64,000 nucleotides of DNA. Origin: Leclercia adecarboxylata (GTDB lineage Bacteria; Pseudomonadota; Gammaproteobacteria; Enterobacterales; Enterobacteriaceae). The notes beneath the pieces were generated by a model. It saw nothing but the letters and a program-made list of their open reading frames with translations. It was not told the DNA's origin and did no database searches. Below, in pieces: positions 1 through 9,704 of this stretch (within the stretch, counting starts at the first letter, position 1; the number at the start of each line of letters is the position of its first letter). Location: assembly GCF_023639785.1 (NCBI RefSeq), contig NZ_CP098325.1, positions 4,402,001 through 4,466,000 of the forward strand, written 5' to 3'. Made by a program: the position numbers and the translations under genes.

Positions 1-336
1 TCAATGCCAGATGAGGAGAGCGATCATGCTCACCACCACCAGGCCGCACAGCGCGCTGGTCAGGATGAACTGACGGCGCAGGCGTTCACAGCGACGGATA
101 AACTCATCATCATGATGATCGCGATAGCGCTGGGCGTAGATATACCACACCAGACGCATCTGTTTGCTGGGCTGCCCGTGCGAGGTGAAGAAGCCCCCGC
201 CGTCCACATATTGATAAAGCAACGGATCGCAGCCACGAAGAACCACTAATAGCGCGCGCAAGGATGAGAAATAACGCGCCATATTCACAATGCAAACCAC
301 ACATAACGCCCAAAACAATGCGACGGTGCTAATCAT
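1..336 (-). CDS. uspB: Universal stress protein B (membrane)
   Basis: A 111-residue protein with a hydrophobic segment at each end (about residues 4-22 and 90-110) and a charged, Arg/Asp-rich middle. This is the size and layout of UspB, an inner-membrane protein of unknown biochemistry that in E. coli is induced in stationary phase under RpoS and linked to ethanol tolerance. It is divergent from uspA, the standard arrangement in enterics. The gene is complete: its TGA stop is the first three bases of the window. Identification rests on overall protein similarity and the uspA neighbour. Confidence 0.93.
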   Translation of the reverse strand: MISTVALFWALCVVCIVNMARYFSSLRALLVVLRGCDPLLYQYVDGGGFFTSHGQPSKQMRLVWYIYAQRYRDHHDDEFIRRCERLRRQFILTSALCGLVVVSMIALLIWH

Positions 337-621
337 ACTTCCTCCCCGGCGTCCGCCCTCGAAGCAACGCTTCGGGACTGCCGCACCCCAATGCCCTGAC
401 AGACGGTTCAGTGATAGAGAGACTCAAAAGCCGATCGGCTTCACATTTTAGTATCCGAACGGCTTATTCAATAGTGTAGGAGATCCGTTAATTTTTTTGC
501 CACAAGGTTAATCGTTATCAACACCAATGCTTGAAAATTTTGTTTAACTGGGCCGTAATGAAAGCAGGTAGACGACTGCTTCACGCATTGGTCATCGATA
601 ACTTATGGAAGGAGTAACACT

Positions 622-1059
622 ATGGCTTATAAACATATTCTGATCGCTGTTGACCTCTCCCCAGAGAGCAAAGTGCTGGTTGATAAAGCGGTATCCATGG
701 CGCGTCCGTACAATGCGAAAGTTTCCCTGATTCACGTGGACGTGAATTACTCCGATCTCTACACCGGCCTGATTGACGTGAATCTGGGCGATATGCAGAA
801 GCGTATCTCCGAAGAGACTCACCATGCGCTGAGCGAACTCTCCACGAATGCGGGCTACCCAATCACCGAAACCCTGAGCGGCAGCGGCGATCTGGGCCAG
901 GTACTGGTTGATGCCATCAAGAAATACGATATGGATCTGGTGGTCTGCGGCCACCATCAGGACTTCTGGAGCAAGCTGATGTCGTCAGCCCGTCAGCTGA
1001 TTAACACCGTGCACGTTGATATGTTGATTGTGCCGCTGCGCGACGAAGACGACGAGTAA
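622..1059 (+). CDS. uspA: Universal stress protein A
   Basis: A 145-residue soluble cytoplasmic protein that starts with the typical Usp beta-strand (HILIAVDLS) and has the same length and sequence pattern as E. coli UspA. UspA is a dimeric stress protein made on growth arrest, starvation and DNA damage. As in UspA-class members, the C-terminal part lacks the Gly-rich ATP loop found in other Usp families. A good ribosome site (AAGGAG) lies 8 bases before the ATG. The 285-base region shared with uspB must hold both promoters; I could not assign boxes with confidence. A hairpin terminator and a REP-like element follow the gene. Confidence 0.97.
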   Translation: MAYKHILIAVDLSPESKVLVDKAVSMARPYNAKVSLIHVDVNYSDLYTGLIDVNLGDMQKRISEETHHALSELSTNAGYPITETLSGSGDLGQVLVDAIKKYDMDLVVCGHHQDFWSKLMSSARQLINTVHVDMLIVPLRDEDDE

Positions 1060-1069
1060 GTGCGAAAAA

Positions 1070-1100
1070 GCCCGGTGGCGCTAACGCTTACCGGGCCTAC
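1070..1100. repeat. REP-like palindrome after uspA
   Basis: An imperfect inverted repeat with GCCCGGTGGCG and ACCGGGC arms, the form of enterobacterial REP units. It lies between the ends of the convergent genes uspA and rsmJ. A near-identical unit sits after the antiterminator gene at 57215. Confidence 0.6.
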
Positions 1101-1110
1101 AAGGTAAATA

Positions 1111-1189
1111 CAAAACGGCAACATGGTTGCCGTTTTTAGTGTTTGTTCCCTCTCCCCGTGGGAGAGGGCCAGGGTGAGGGCATCAGGCC
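1111..1189 (-). repeat. Dispersed intergenic element, copy A
   Basis: Read on the minus strand this 79-base stretch matches the plus-strand stretch 20671-20750, with 6 mismatches over the first 64 positions. It holds a palindrome built on CCCTCTCCC/GGGAGAGGG, a linker, and then the hairpin terminator at 1112-1138. Both copies lie between convergent genes. Confidence 0.75.
1112..1138 (+). terminator. Hairpin terminator after uspA
   Basis: The stem AACGGCAAC / GTTGCCGTT is followed by a T-run on the plus strand and preceded by an A-run, so it may work in both directions between the convergent uspA and rsmJ. It forms one end of a longer repeated element (1111-1189). Confidence 0.75.
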
Positions 1190-1194
1190 GCACC

Positions 1195-1947
1195 CTATTC
1201 CGGCGTACCAGAATAAATATCAAACCGGTGACCTTTAGTCACCACCGCGTTGGTCGTCGCAACGTCAGCCAGCGGTGGCGCATAGTCCGGGCGCTTCACT
1301 ACTACCCGCTTCGTTGCCAGCAGGCGCGCAGGCTCCAGCAGGCCGTCCGCATCCAGATCCGGCCCCACCAGCGACTGAAACACCCGCATCTCTTTTTTCA
1401 CCAGCGCGCTTTTCTGCTTGTGTGGAAACATCGGGTCGAGATAGACCACCTGCGGGCGCGGGGTGATGTCCGTCAGCGCCGTCAGGCTCGAGGCGTGGAT
1501 CAACTGCAGCCGCTCCTGCAGCCAGCCGCCGATTTCCGGGTCCGCATAGCCACGGGCCAGGCCATCATCCAGCAGGGCCGCCACAACGGGGTTACGCTCC
1601 AGCATCCGCACCCGACAGCCCACGGAGGCCAGCACAAAGGCATCGCGCCCAAGTCCTGCCGTGGCATCCACCACATCCGGCAGATAGCCGCCCTTGATGC
1701 CGACGGCTTTCGCCACCGCCTCACCGCGTCCCCCGCCGAACTTACGCCGGTGCGCCATCGCCCCCCCGACAAAATCAACAAAAATGCCGCCGAGTTTGGG
1801 CTCGTCGCGTTTACGTAATTCCAGATGCGCTGTGGTCATCACCAGCGCCATCAGGTTATCTTCATCGTGTTCCAGCCCCCAGCGGGCCGCCAGAACAGAT
1901 AAGGCGCCGTCTCCGGCGCCTGTTTCATCTACTAAGTGAATCTTCAC
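1195..1947 (-). CDS. rsmJ: 16S rRNA m2G1516 methyltransferase RsmJ
   Basis: Transfers a methyl group from SAM to N2 of G1516 in 16S rRNA. The protein follows E. coli RsmJ along its length, including the SAM-binding stretch [13 protein letters not shown] and the conserved DPMFP catalytic-type motif. I chose the GTG at 1947 because it gives 250 residues, the E. coli length, and because the protein then begins [10 protein letters not shown] like its relatives. The open frame extends further upstream into prlC, but that extension is not conserved. It lies 7 bases after the prlC stop, so the two are probably cotranscribed. Confidence 0.95.
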   Translation of the reverse strand: MKIHLVDETGAGDGALSVLAARWGLEHDEDNLMALVMTTAHLELRKRDEPKLGGIFVDFVGGAMAHRRKFGGGRGEAVAKAVGIKGGYLPDVVDATAGLGRDAFVLASVGCRVRMLERNPVVAALLDDGLARGYADPEIGGWLQERLQLIHASSLTALTDITPRPQVVYLDPMFPHKQKSALVKKEMRVFQSLVGPDLDADGLLEPARLLATKRVVVKRPDYAPPLADVATTNAVVTKGHRFDIYSGTPE

Positions 1948-1954
1948 GAATCGA

Positions 1955-3997
1955 CTAACCCTTGATGCCGTAATGCTCAAGCATCGCATCCAGCTGCGGT
2001 TCACGGCCACGGAAGCGTTTGAACAGCTCCATTGGCTCTTCAGAACCGCCCCGGGTCAGGATGTTATCCAGGAACGACTGGCCGGTTTCGCGGTTGAAAA
2101 TGCCCTCTTCTTCGAAGCGGGAGTAGGCGTCTGCCGCCAGCACATCTGCCCACAGGTAGCTGTAGTAACCTGCCGCATAACCGCCAGCAAAGATGTGGCT
2201 GAAGGCGTGCGGGAAACGACCCCAGGCCGGGCCTGGAATCAGGGCAACCTGCTTTTTGATCTCCGCCAGGGTTTCGAGCACCTTCGCGCCCTGCTCCGGG
2301 CTAAACTCAGCATGCAGACGGAAATCGAACAGGCCGAACTCCAGCTGGCGCAGGATAAACATCGCCGCCTGGTAGTTTTTCGCTTCCAGCATCTTATCCA
2401 GCAGTTCTTTCGGCAGCGGTTCGCCGGTCTCGTAGTGGCCGGAGATAAACGCCAGCGCGTCCGGCTCCCAGCACCAGTTTTCCATAAACTGGCTCGGCAG
2501 CTCTACCGCATCCCATGGCACACCGCTGATACCGGCAACGCCTGCCGCTTCAATGCGGGTCAGCATATGGTGCAGGCCGTGGCCGAACTCGTGGAACAGG
2601 GTAATCACTTCGTCATGGGTGAACAGCGCAGGCTTGCCGTTTACCGGACGGTTGAAGTTACAGGTCAGGTAGGCCACCGGCTTCTGCAGCGAGCCGTCGG
2701 CTTTACGCATCTGGCCCACGCAGTCGTCCATCCAGGCGCCGCCGCGTTTATTTTCGCGGGCGTACAGGTCGAGATAGAAGCTGCCGCGCAGTTCGTTTTT
2801 ATCGTCATACAGCTCGAAGAAACGCACGTCGTCGTGCCACACGTCAACGTCGTTACGCTCTTTCGCGGTGATGCCGTAGATGCGTTTGACCACTTCGAAC
2901 AGGCCGTTAACGGCTTTGTTTTCCGGGAAGTACGGGCGCAGCTGCTCATCGCTGATGCTGTAGAGATGCTGTTTCTGTTTTTCGCTGTACCAGGCGATAT
3001 CCCACGGCTGCAGCTCGTCGACGCCGAACTCCGCTTTCGCGAAGGCGCGCAGCTGGGCCAGCTCTTTCTCACCCTGAGGACGGGCGCGTTTTGCCAGATC
3101 GGTTAAGAAATCGAGCACCTGCTGCGGGTTCTCGGCCATTTTGGTGGCGAGGGATTTGTCCGCGTAGCTGTCAAAGCCCAGCAGCTGCGCCAGCTCGTGA
3201 CGCAGGGCGAGGATTTCGGCCATCACCGGGCTGTTATCCCATTTACCGGCGTTCGGGCCCTGATCGGACGCACGCGTGCTGTAGGCGCGATACATCTCTT
3301 CACGCAGAGCCTGGTTTTCGCAGTAGGTCATCACCGGCAGATAGCTCGGGATATCCAGGGTCAGCAGGTAGCCTTCCTGCCCTTTTGCTTCGGCCTGGGC
3401 TTTTGCCGCCGCCAGCGCGCTCTCCGGCATGCCCGCCAGCTCCGCTTCGTCGGTAATCAGCTTCGTCCAGCCCATGGTGGCATCCAGCACGTTGTTGCTG
3501 TACTGGTTGCCCAGCTCGGACAGGCGGGTGGCGATTTCACCGTAGCGCTGCTGCTTCTCTTTGGCGAGGCCGATGCCCGACAGTTCAAAGTCACGCAGGG
3601 CGTTATCGACAGACTTTTTCTGCGCGATGTTCAGCGCCGCATAGTGATCGCCATCGCGCAGGTCGCGGTACGCTTTGTACAGCCCCTCGTGCTGGCCGAC
3701 CCAGGTGCTGTATTCCGACAGCAGCGGCAGGGTTTGTTCGTAGGCTTCACGCAGTTCCGGGCTGTTTTTCACCGAGTTCAGGTGGCTGACCGGGGAGAAG
3801 ATGCGACCAAGCACATCATCCACTTCCGCCAGCGGCTGACACAGGGTTTCCCAGGTGTAGGGGGCGCCTTGCGCAACCACGCTTTCGACGGCAGTACGGC
3901 AATCGTCCAGTGCTTTAGTGACCGCGGGGACAACATGTTCAGGCAGAATGGAGGAGAACGGTGGCAACGAAAAAGGCGTCAGTAATGGGTTGGTCAT
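1955..3997 (-). CDS. prlC: Oligopeptidase A (M3 zinc metallopeptidase)
   Basis: A cytoplasmic M3-family metallopeptidase that degrades oligopeptides and cleaved signal peptides. The zinc site HEFGH sits near residue 470 inside [11 protein letters not shown], with the downstream ENWCWEP region carrying the third ligand. The start at 3997 gives 680 residues, the E. coli length, and an N-terminus MTNPLLTPF; longer in-frame starts add unconserved residues. In E. coli prlC is a heat-shock gene and forms an operon with rsmJ (yhiQ), as the 7-base gap here suggests. No signal peptide is visible. Confidence 0.97.
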   Translation of the reverse strand: MTNPLLTPFSLPPFSSILPEHVVPAVTKALDDCRTAVESVVAQGAPYTWETLCQPLAEVDDVLGRIFSPVSHLNSVKNSPELREAYEQTLPLLSEYSTWVGQHEGLYKAYRDLRDGDHYAALNIAQKKSVDNALRDFELSGIGLAKEKQQRYGEIATRLSELGNQYSNNVLDATMGWTKLITDEAELAGMPESALAAAKAQAEAKGQEGYLLTLDIPSYLPVMTYCENQALREEMYRAYSTRASDQGPNAGKWDNSPVMAEILALRHELAQLLGFDSYADKSLATKMAENPQQVLDFLTDLAKRARPQGEKELAQLRAFAKAEFGVDELQPWDIAWYSEKQKQHLYSISDEQLRPYFPENKAVNGLFEVVKRIYGITAKERNDVDVWHDDVRFFELYDDKNELRGSFYLDLYARENKRGGAWMDDCVGQMRKADGSLQKPVAYLTCNFNRPVNGKPALFTHDEVITLFHEFGHGLHHMLTRIEAAGVAGISGVPWDAVELPSQFMENWCWEPDALAFISGHYETGEPLPKELLDKMLEAKNYQAAMFILRQLEFGLFDFRLHAEFSPEQGAKVLETLAEIKKQVALIPGPAWGRFPHAFSHIFAGGYAAGYYSYLWADVLAADAYSRFEEEGIFNRETGQSFLDNILTRGGSEEPMELFKRFRGREPQLDAMLEHYGIKG

Positions 3998-4201
3998 AAA
4001 CACTGTCCTGTTAAATGAGTGAATGAAGCGCGCATCCTGCGCGAGCATATTGTATCCAGGATGGGGTTAAGTGTAGTGAATTTCAATGGCCGAGGTGACA
4101 GAAAAACCGCCGCCGCGACGGTGGGTGCCGGGCCTGCGGGTAATCTGTGCCGTTCTGCTGTAAACTGTGGCCAATCGACATTATCTGGAATTTATCTACC
4201 C

Positions 4202-5044
4202 ATGCTCAGTTATCGCCACAGCTTTCACGCGGGCAACCACGCCGACGTCCTTAAACATACCGTTCAGAGCCTGATTATCGAAGCGCTGAAAGAGAAAGAT
4301 AAGCCTTTTCTCTATCTGGACACCCATGCTGGCGCGGGCCGCTATCAGCTGAGCGGTGAACATGCCGAGCGCACCGGGGAGTATCTGGAAGGCATCGCCC
4401 GTATCTGGCAGCAGGACGACCTGCCGGCAGAGCTGGAGCCTTACATCAGCGTCATCAACCACTTCAACCGCAGCGGCCAGTTACGCTATTACCCTGGCTC
4501 ACCGCTGATTGCCCGCCAGCTGCTGCGCGAGCAGGACAGCATTCAGCTTACTGAACTGCACCCGAGCGACTACCCGCTGCTGCGCTCTGAATTCCAGAAG
4601 GACAGCCGCGCACGCGTGGAGAAATCGGACGGCTATCAGCAGCTGAAAGCAAAGCTGCCGCCGGTTTCCCGTCGCGGCCTGGTGCTGATTGACCCGCCAT
4701 ACGAAATCAAAAGCGACTATCAGGCGGTGGTTGCGGGCATCAATGAAGGTTACAAACGCTTTGCCACCGGCACCTATGCCCTGTGGTATCCGGTCGTGCT
4801 GCGTTCGCAGATCAAGCGCATGATCAAAGACCTTGAAGCGACCGGCATCCGTAAGATCCTGCAAATTGAGCTGGCGGTTCTCCCGGACAGCGATCGACGC
4901 GGCATGACCGCCTCCGGCATGATTGTGATTAACCCGCCGTGGAAGCTCGAGGCGCAGATGAATAACGTTCTGCCGTGGCTGCACAAAAAGCTGGTTCCGG
5001 CCGGAACGGGCCACACTACCGTCAGCTGGATCGTGCCAGAGTAA
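4202..5044 (+). CDS. rlmJ: 23S rRNA m6A2030 methyltransferase RlmJ
   Basis: Methylates N6 of A2030 in 23S rRNA using SAM. The protein has the catalytic motif DPPYE (within LVLIDPPYE) typical of N6-adenine methyltransferases and the N-terminal [16 protein letters not shown] stretch. ATG 4202 gives 280 residues, matching E. coli RlmJ (YhiR). The frame is open further upstream, but that part is unconserved. It is divergent from prlC, so the 204 bases between the two starts should hold both promoters. It is followed by gor after 70 bases. Confidence 0.96.
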   Translation: MLSYRHSFHAGNHADVLKHTVQSLIIEALKEKDKPFLYLDTHAGAGRYQLSGEHAERTGEYLEGIARIWQQDDLPAELEPYISVINHFNRSGQLRYYPGSPLIARQLLREQDSIQLTELHPSDYPLLRSEFQKDSRARVEKSDGYQQLKAKLPPVSRRGLVLIDPPYEIKSDYQAVVAGINEGYKRFATGTYALWYPVVLRSQIKRMIKDLEATGIRKILQIELAVLPDSDRRGMTASGMIVINPPWKLEAQMNNVLPWLHKKLVPAGTGHTTVSWIVPE

Positions 5045-5114
5045 TCGCAGCCATCGATGGAAACTATTGATTTCAGGTATACAATCGCGGCAATTAACGA
5101 TTAAGGATAAGACC

Positions 5115-6467
5115 ATGACTAAGCATTATGACTACATCGCTATCGGTGGCGGCAGCGGCGGCATCGCCTCGATTAACCGTGCGGCCATGTATGGCCAGAA
5201 GTGCGCGCTGATTGAAGCGAAAGACCTCGGCGGCACCTGCGTCAACGTCGGTTGTGTACCGAAAAAGGTGATGTGGCATGCGGCACAGATCCGCGAGGCT
5301 ATCCACCTGTATGGCCCGGATTACGGTTTTGACACCACCATCAACAACTTCGACTGGGATCGCCTGATTGCCAGCCGTACTGCGTACATTGACCGTATTC
5401 ACACCTCCTACGACAACGTGCTCGGCAAGAACAACGTTGACGTGATCCGCGGTTTCGCCCGCTTTGTGGATGCGAAGACGATCGAAGTGAACGGCGAGAC
5501 GATCACCGCCGATCATATCCTGATCGCCACCGGGGGCCGTCCGAGCCACCCGGCTATCCCGGGTGCGGAATACGGCATCGACTCTGACGGTTTCTTTGAG
5601 TTGCCTGCTCTGCCAAAACGCGTCGCCATCGTGGGCGCGGGTTACATCGCCGTGGAGCTGGCGGGCGTGATTAACGGCCTGGGCGCTGAAGCGCACCTGT
5701 TTGTCCGTAAACATGCCCCGCTGCGCAACTTCGACCCGCTGATTGTGGATACGCTGGTAGAAGTGATGAACGCCGAAGGCCCGCATCTGCACACCGAAGC
5801 CATTCCAAAAGCGGTGCTGAAAAACGCCGACGGCAGCCTGACCCTGGAGCTGGAAGATGGCCGCAGCCAGACCGTCGACTGCCTGATCTGGGCCATTGGT
5901 CGTGAACCGGCAAACGACAACTTCAACCTGGCCGTCACCGGCGTTGAAACCAACGACAAAGGCTATATCGTTGTCGATAAGTTCCAGAACACCAGCGTTC
6001 CGGGCATCTACGCGGTGGGCGATAACACCGGTGCAGTCGAACTGACTCCGGTGGCCGTGGCCGCGGGTCGTCGTCTTTCTGAGCGTCTGTTTAACAACAA
6101 ACCGGAAGAGCACCTGGATTACAGCAACATCCCAACCGTGGTCTTCAGCCATCCGCCAATCGGCACCGTCGGTTTAACCGAACCGCAGGCGCGGGCGCAC
6201 TATGGCGATGACCAGGTGAAAGTGTATAAATCCGCTTTCACCGCCATGTACACCGCAGTGACCTCTCACCGCCAGCCGTGCCGCATGAAATTAGTGTGCG
6301 TCGGCCCGGACGAGAAGATCGTCGGCATTCATGGTATTGGCTTTGGTATGGATGAGATCCTGCAGGGCTTTGCGGTGGCGCTGAAAATGGGTGCGACGAA
6401 GAAAGACTTTGATAATACTGTGGCTATTCACCCGACGGCGGCAGAAGAGTTTGTGACCATGCGTTAA
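5115..6467 (+). CDS. gor: Glutathione reductase
   Basis: A cytoplasmic FAD flavoenzyme that reduces glutathione disulfide with NADPH. Visible features are the FAD-binding GGGSGG at residues 11-16, the redox-active cysteine pair C42/C47 in GGTCVNVGC, an NADPH-binding [11 protein letters not shown] near residue 175, and the C-terminal active-site His439 in HPTAAEE. The start at 5115 ([12 protein letters not shown]) gives 450 residues as in E. coli, with an AAGGA ribosome site just upstream. The gene marks the left edge of a variable region: in E. coli the gor-treF interval holds other accessory genes. Confidence 0.98.
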   Translation: MTKHYDYIAIGGGSGGIASINRAAMYGQKCALIEAKDLGGTCVNVGCVPKKVMWHAAQIREAIHLYGPDYGFDTTINNFDWDRLIASRTAYIDRIHTSYDNVLGKNNVDVIRGFARFVDAKTIEVNGETITADHILIATGGRPSHPAIPGAEYGIDSDGFFELPALPKRVAIVGAGYIAVELAGVINGLGAEAHLFVRKHAPLRNFDPLIVDTLVEVMNAEGPHLHTEAIPKAVLKNADGSLTLELEDGRSQTVDCLIWAIGREPANDNFNLAVTGVETNDKGYIVVDKFQNTSVPGIYAVGDNTGAVELTPVAVAAGRRLSERLFNNKPEEHLDYSNIPTVVFSHPPIGTVGLTEPQARAHYGDDQVKVYKSAFTAMYTAVTSHRQPCRMKLVCVGPDEKIVGIHGIGFGMDEILQGFAVALKMGATKKDFDNTVAIHPTAAEEFVTMR

Positions 6468-6486
6468 TCACGCACAGCGACCGGTG

Positions 6487-6891
6487 TCAGGCAATCATCA
6501 TCTGCCCGACACCGGTACACTCCTCGAAAATGAACATCCTTAACGGCATATTCAACAGCCGCATCCCCGCCACGTTGCAGTGACGTAAACGAATAGGTTG
6601 CGTCGCGGTACTGTTTGAGAAAAAGACATTGCGCATATCGCAATTCTCAAAACAGAGTCCGTCGATATAACAGCGGTTAATTAATAAACTGCCAAACTGA
6701 ATATTGCGAAACACACCTTTCTTCAGATTGCTGCGAAAAACAATCGCTTTGTTCTCTCCTTCACAAATATCCAGCCACGCTAAATGGCGGCTTTCCAGCA
6801 GCCCTACCAGTTCTGTTATAGTGGATTTATATCCTTCAGGTTTTTCAAAAGAAAAGGGCGTAACGCCCTGACGCTTCGCGTTAAGGTTCAT
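6487..6891 (-). CDS. Small pentapeptide-repeat-like protein
   Basis: A 134-residue protein I do not recognise. Residues 1-58 are mixed alpha/charged with no known motif. Residues 60-93 break into pentads (GVFRN, IQFGS, LLINR, CYIDG, LCFEN, CDMRN, VFFSN), with a weaker set at about 100-114, which resembles a short pentapeptide-repeat beta-helix. It has several cysteines, no signal peptide and no obvious membrane segment. It converges on gor and is divergent from the caspase-like gene across an AT-rich 191-base region. Function unknown; a protein-interaction role is the most that can be inferred. The start is the ATG at 6891, preceded by an AGGGATCC stretch. Confidence 0.7.
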   Translation of the reverse strand: MNLNAKRQGVTPFSFEKPEGYKSTITELVGLLESRHLAWLDICEGENKAIVFRSNLKKGVFRNIQFGSLLINRCYIDGLCFENCDMRNVFFSNSTATQPIRLRHCNVAGMRLLNMPLRMFIFEECTGVGQMMIA

Positions 6892-6984
6892 AAGGATCCC
6901 TGTTTTGAGGTTGTCATCTGATGCGATGACGACGGAGTGGAATCTCTTAATTACTTATTTCAGCGTGGCGAAACAATATCGATT

Positions 6985-7010
6985 TTGGCCAATTATTTGC
7001 AGAGTTGGCC
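6985..7010. promoter_or_regulatory. Candidate operator: paired TTGGCC direct repeats
   Basis: TTGGCCAAT at 6985 and TTGGCCGAT at 7005 are direct repeats exactly 20 bases apart (about two helical turns). They lie in the AT-rich divergent region between the pentapeptide-like and caspase-like genes. This is a plausible binding site for a regulator acting on both. No regulator gene is adjacent. Confidence 0.3.
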
Positions 7011-7082
7011 GATAAAATAAAAGTCTGAATACACAGCGTATTTAATTTAATAAATAATTAATTTCACTTAGGTATCTATTTT

Positions 7083-7808
7083 ATGTCAATCAGCATCAAT
7101 AAGAATGCCATTCTGGTTCTGGAATCTCCGTGGAAGCTCGACGATCACGATGCCCATCGCTCGTCGGTATTACCCTTTGTGCAAGGGATCGCGAAGATGC
7201 ACGGCAACACTGAGGTTTATTGCCTGAACTTCTACAACAAAAGCAGCTTTGATGTCGCGCTGGAGTGTCTGTGTCGACAGAAGTTCGACAACACCATCGT
7301 CTACGTGGCGGCACATGGCAGCAGAACGCATATCGGCGATGTTTCCCTTGACCATCTTCTCTATGCCATTAATCAAAAATCGAAGAAATTTAATATTAAA
7401 GGCCTGATGCTTGGCTCATGCTTTGCGGGCAGTAAAATCGAACAGCTGGAAGCTTTTATCGAAGACAGCAAACTGACCTGGTGCGCGGCGTATTCCTCTT
7501 CATGTTACTGGCTTCAGGGAACCATGCTTGACTGCGCCATTATTCATAGCGCGCTGAATATTGAAGACGAACAATATAAAACGCGTGAAGAGATGGAAGA
7601 GGCTTTTGCCGCTGCTGTCGCGCCATTCGCCCCAAATGCGGTCATCGGCTCGAACGCGAAAGATGAAGATGTGGCCCTGTCTGCCTCCCTGCAGTTTGTT
7701 ATCCAGCCGGAAGGCAGAGGTTTTCGCGCACTATGCTCATCTGACAAGGTGTTTGAACGCGCCAGCGGGTATCGCTTTGACGAAGAGACGGAAAAGGTCA
7801 TCTTATAA
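7083..7808 (+). CDS. Putative caspase-like (clan CD) cysteine peptidase
   Basis: A 241-residue protein not recognised by name. Its core looks like a caspase/CHAT-type fold. A hydrophobic strand ending in His-Gly (TIVYVAAHGS, His78) is followed 35 residues later by a second strand ending in Ser-Cys (GLMLGSCFAGS, Cys113), the order and context of the clan CD catalytic dyad. An earlier strand (AILVLES, residues 9-15) fits the first strand of the fold. There is no signal peptide or membrane segment, so it should be cytoplasmic. The start follows a weak TTAGG ribosome site. It is divergent from the pentapeptide-like gene and upstream of treF. The substrate is unknown, and the peptidase call is inference from motifs. 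Confidence 0.6.
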   Translation: MSISINKNAILVLESPWKLDDHDAHRSSVLPFVQGIAKMHGNTEVYCLNFYNKSSFDVALECLCRQKFDNTIVYVAAHGSRTHIGDVSLDHLLYAINQKSKKFNIKGLMLGSCFAGSKIEQLEAFIEDSKLTWCAAYSSSCYWLQGTMLDCAIIHSALNIEDEQYKTREEMEEAFAAAVAPFAPNAVIGSNAKDEDVALSASLQFVIQPEGRGFRALCSSDKVFERASGYRFDEETEKVIL

Positions 7809-8042
7809 GCGCGATAATGCATAGCGAAAGATCCGAATTTTAGCTGCCCTTTTTACTGCTGGATGCCCTGTTTATTGCCGCAAAAACATCAACATGACGC
7901 CAGCAGCCTCCCTTTTCCCCTCAGCATAAAACGTGATCTACCGCACATTTCCCTCACCACAGACCGAAGCGAATGTCTAAGATTAGTAAGCAACCGGATA
8001 AAACCAGACCTGAGACAACGTAAACCGGAGGTCCTGACCACC

Positions 8043-9692
8043 ATGTTCAACCAGAAAATACGCACTGTAGAGACCGTAGAGTTCGATATAGAACAAGAAC
8101 TTCTCTACGAAATCGATCCCTGCGAGTTAAAACTGGATGAAATGCTCGAGGCGGAGCCGGAACCTGAGATGATTGAAGGGCTGCCCGCATCCGATGCGCT
8201 CACCCCTGCCGATCGCTACCTTGAACTCTTCGAGCATGTGCAGTCGTCGCGCCTGTTTGCCGACAGCAAAACCTTCCCCGACTGTGCGCCGAAGATGGAT
8301 CCGCTGGATATTCTCATCCGTTATCGTAAGGTGAGACGCCACCGGGACTTTGACCTGCGCCAGTTTGTGGAAAACCACTTCTGGCTGCCGGAAGTGCTGT
8401 CGAGCGAATATGTATCCGATCCTTCTTTCTCGCTCAAAGACCATATCGACAACCTGTGGCCGGTGCTGACCCGCGAGCCGCAGGATCATATCCCCTGGTC
8501 ATCGCTGCTGGCGCTGCCGCAGGCCTATATTGTGCCCGGCGGGCGATTCAGCGAGACCTACTACTGGGACTCCTACTTCACCATGCTGGGGCTGGCCGAA
8601 AGCGGCCGTCACGACATGCTCAAATGCATGGCGGATAACTTTGCGTGGATGATCGAAAGGTACGGCCATATTCCCAACGGAAACCGCACCTACTACCTGA
8701 GCCGCTCCCAGCCGCCGGTGTTCGCCCTGATGGTGGAACTGTTTGAAGAGGACGGCGTGCGCGGGGCCAAGCGCTATCTGGATCACCTGAAAATGGAGTA
8801 CGCCTTCTGGATGGACGGCGCGGAGTCGCTGCTGCTCAACCAGGCCTACCGTAGCGCCGTACGCATGCCGGACGGCTCTCTGCTCAACCGTTACTGGGAC
8901 GATCGTGATACCCCGCGGGACGAATCCTGGATAGAGGACGTCGAAACCGCCCGTCATTCCGGGCGCCCGCCTAACGAGGTCTACCGCGACCTGCGCGCCG
9001 GGGCCGCCTCCGGGTGGGACTACTCCTCCCGCTGGCTGCGGGATCCGAGCCGACTGGCGAGTATTCGCACGACCCAGTTTATCCCTATCGATCTCAACGC
9101 CTTCCTGTTTAAGCTGGAGAGCGCCATCGCCAATATTTCGGCATCGAAAGGAGATAAAGAGACCGCGGAGCTGTTCCGCCAGAAGGCGAGCGATCGCCGC
9201 GCGGCGGTTAACCGCTATCTGTGGGATGATGAAAACGGCTGCTATCGCGATTACGACTGGCGTCGGGAGCAGCTGGCGCTGTTCTCCGCGGCCAGCATCG
9301 TGCCGCTTTACGTCGGCATGTGTACTCATGAGCAGGCCGAACGCTTATCCGATGCGGTCAAAGCCCGCCTTCTGACGCCGGGCGGTATCCTTGCCACCGA
9401 GTACGAAACCGGCGAACAGTGGGACAAACCCAACGGCTGGGCGCCGCTGCAGTGGATGGCAATCCAGGGGTTCAAGCAATATGGCAATGACTCGCTGGGA
9501 GATGAAATTGCCTGGAGCTGGTTGCACACGGTGAACCACTTCTACAAAACGCATCATAAGCTGATTGAGAAGTATCACATCGCCAGCAGTCAGCCCCGGG
9601 AAGGTGGCGGGGGTGAGTATCCCCTGCAGGATGGGTTTGGCTGGACCAACGGCGTGGTGCGCAGACTGATTGGCCTGTACGGGGAGCCGTAG
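8043..9692 (+). CDS. treF: Cytoplasmic trehalase
   Basis: A GH37 trehalase that hydrolyses alpha,alpha-trehalose to two glucose molecules in the cytoplasm; it lacks the signal peptide of the periplasmic paralogue TreA. Both family signatures are present: [15 protein letters not shown] near residue 165 and [13 protein letters not shown] near residue 460. The ATG at 8043 gives 549 residues, the E. coli TreF length, and has a strong GGAGG ribosome site 10 bases upstream. The open frame reaches back to 7863, but that part is not conserved. The stop overlaps a perfect GGGGAGC/GCTCCCC hairpin, and the gene converges on the HEPN-like gene. Confidence 0.97.
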   Translation: MFNQKIRTVETVEFDIEQELLYEIDPCELKLDEMLEAEPEPEMIEGLPASDALTPADRYLELFEHVQSSRLFADSKTFPDCAPKMDPLDILIRYRKVRRHRDFDLRQFVENHFWLPEVLSSEYVSDPSFSLKDHIDNLWPVLTREPQDHIPWSSLLALPQAYIVPGGRFSETYYWDSYFTMLGLAESGRHDMLKCMADNFAWMIERYGHIPNGNRTYYLSRSQPPVFALMVELFEEDGVRGAKRYLDHLKMEYAFWMDGAESLLLNQAYRSAVRMPDGSLLNRYWDDRDTPRDESWIEDVETARHSGRPPNEVYRDLRAGAASGWDYSSRWLRDPSRLASIRTTQFIPIDLNAFLFKLESAIANISASKGDKETAELFRQKASDRRAAVNRYLWDDENGCYRDYDWRREQLALFSAASIVPLYVGMCTHEQAERLSDAVKARLLTPGGILATEYETGEQWDKPNGWAPLQWMAIQGFKQYGNDSLGDEIAWSWLHTVNHFYKTHHKLIEKYHIASSQPREGGGGEYPLQDGFGWTNGVVRRLIGLYGEP

Positions 9693-9698
9693 CTCCCC
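9681..9698. terminator. Hairpin overlapping the treF stop
   Basis: A perfect 7-base stem GGGGAGC / GCTCCCC with loop CGTA spans the last treF codons and lies 6 bases before the end of the convergent HEPN-like gene. It lacks a T-run, so intrinsic termination is uncertain. Confidence 0.4.
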
Positions 9699-9704
9699 GC
9701 GGTG

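Noticed and set aside
1123..1818. 231-codon plus-strand open frame opposite rsmJ
   Set aside because: It lies wholly antisense to a conserved gene, has a His/Arg/Gln-rich composition typical of shadow frames in GC-rich DNA, and has no ribosome site.
1973..3985. Long plus-strand open frames opposite prlC
   Set aside because: Antisense shadows of a gene whose protein is conserved end to end.
6487..7808. Gasdermin-type or CRISPR-linked caspase system
   Set aside because: The partner is too short and has pentads instead of a gasdermin-like fold, and no CRISPR array, Cas gene or nuclease is near.
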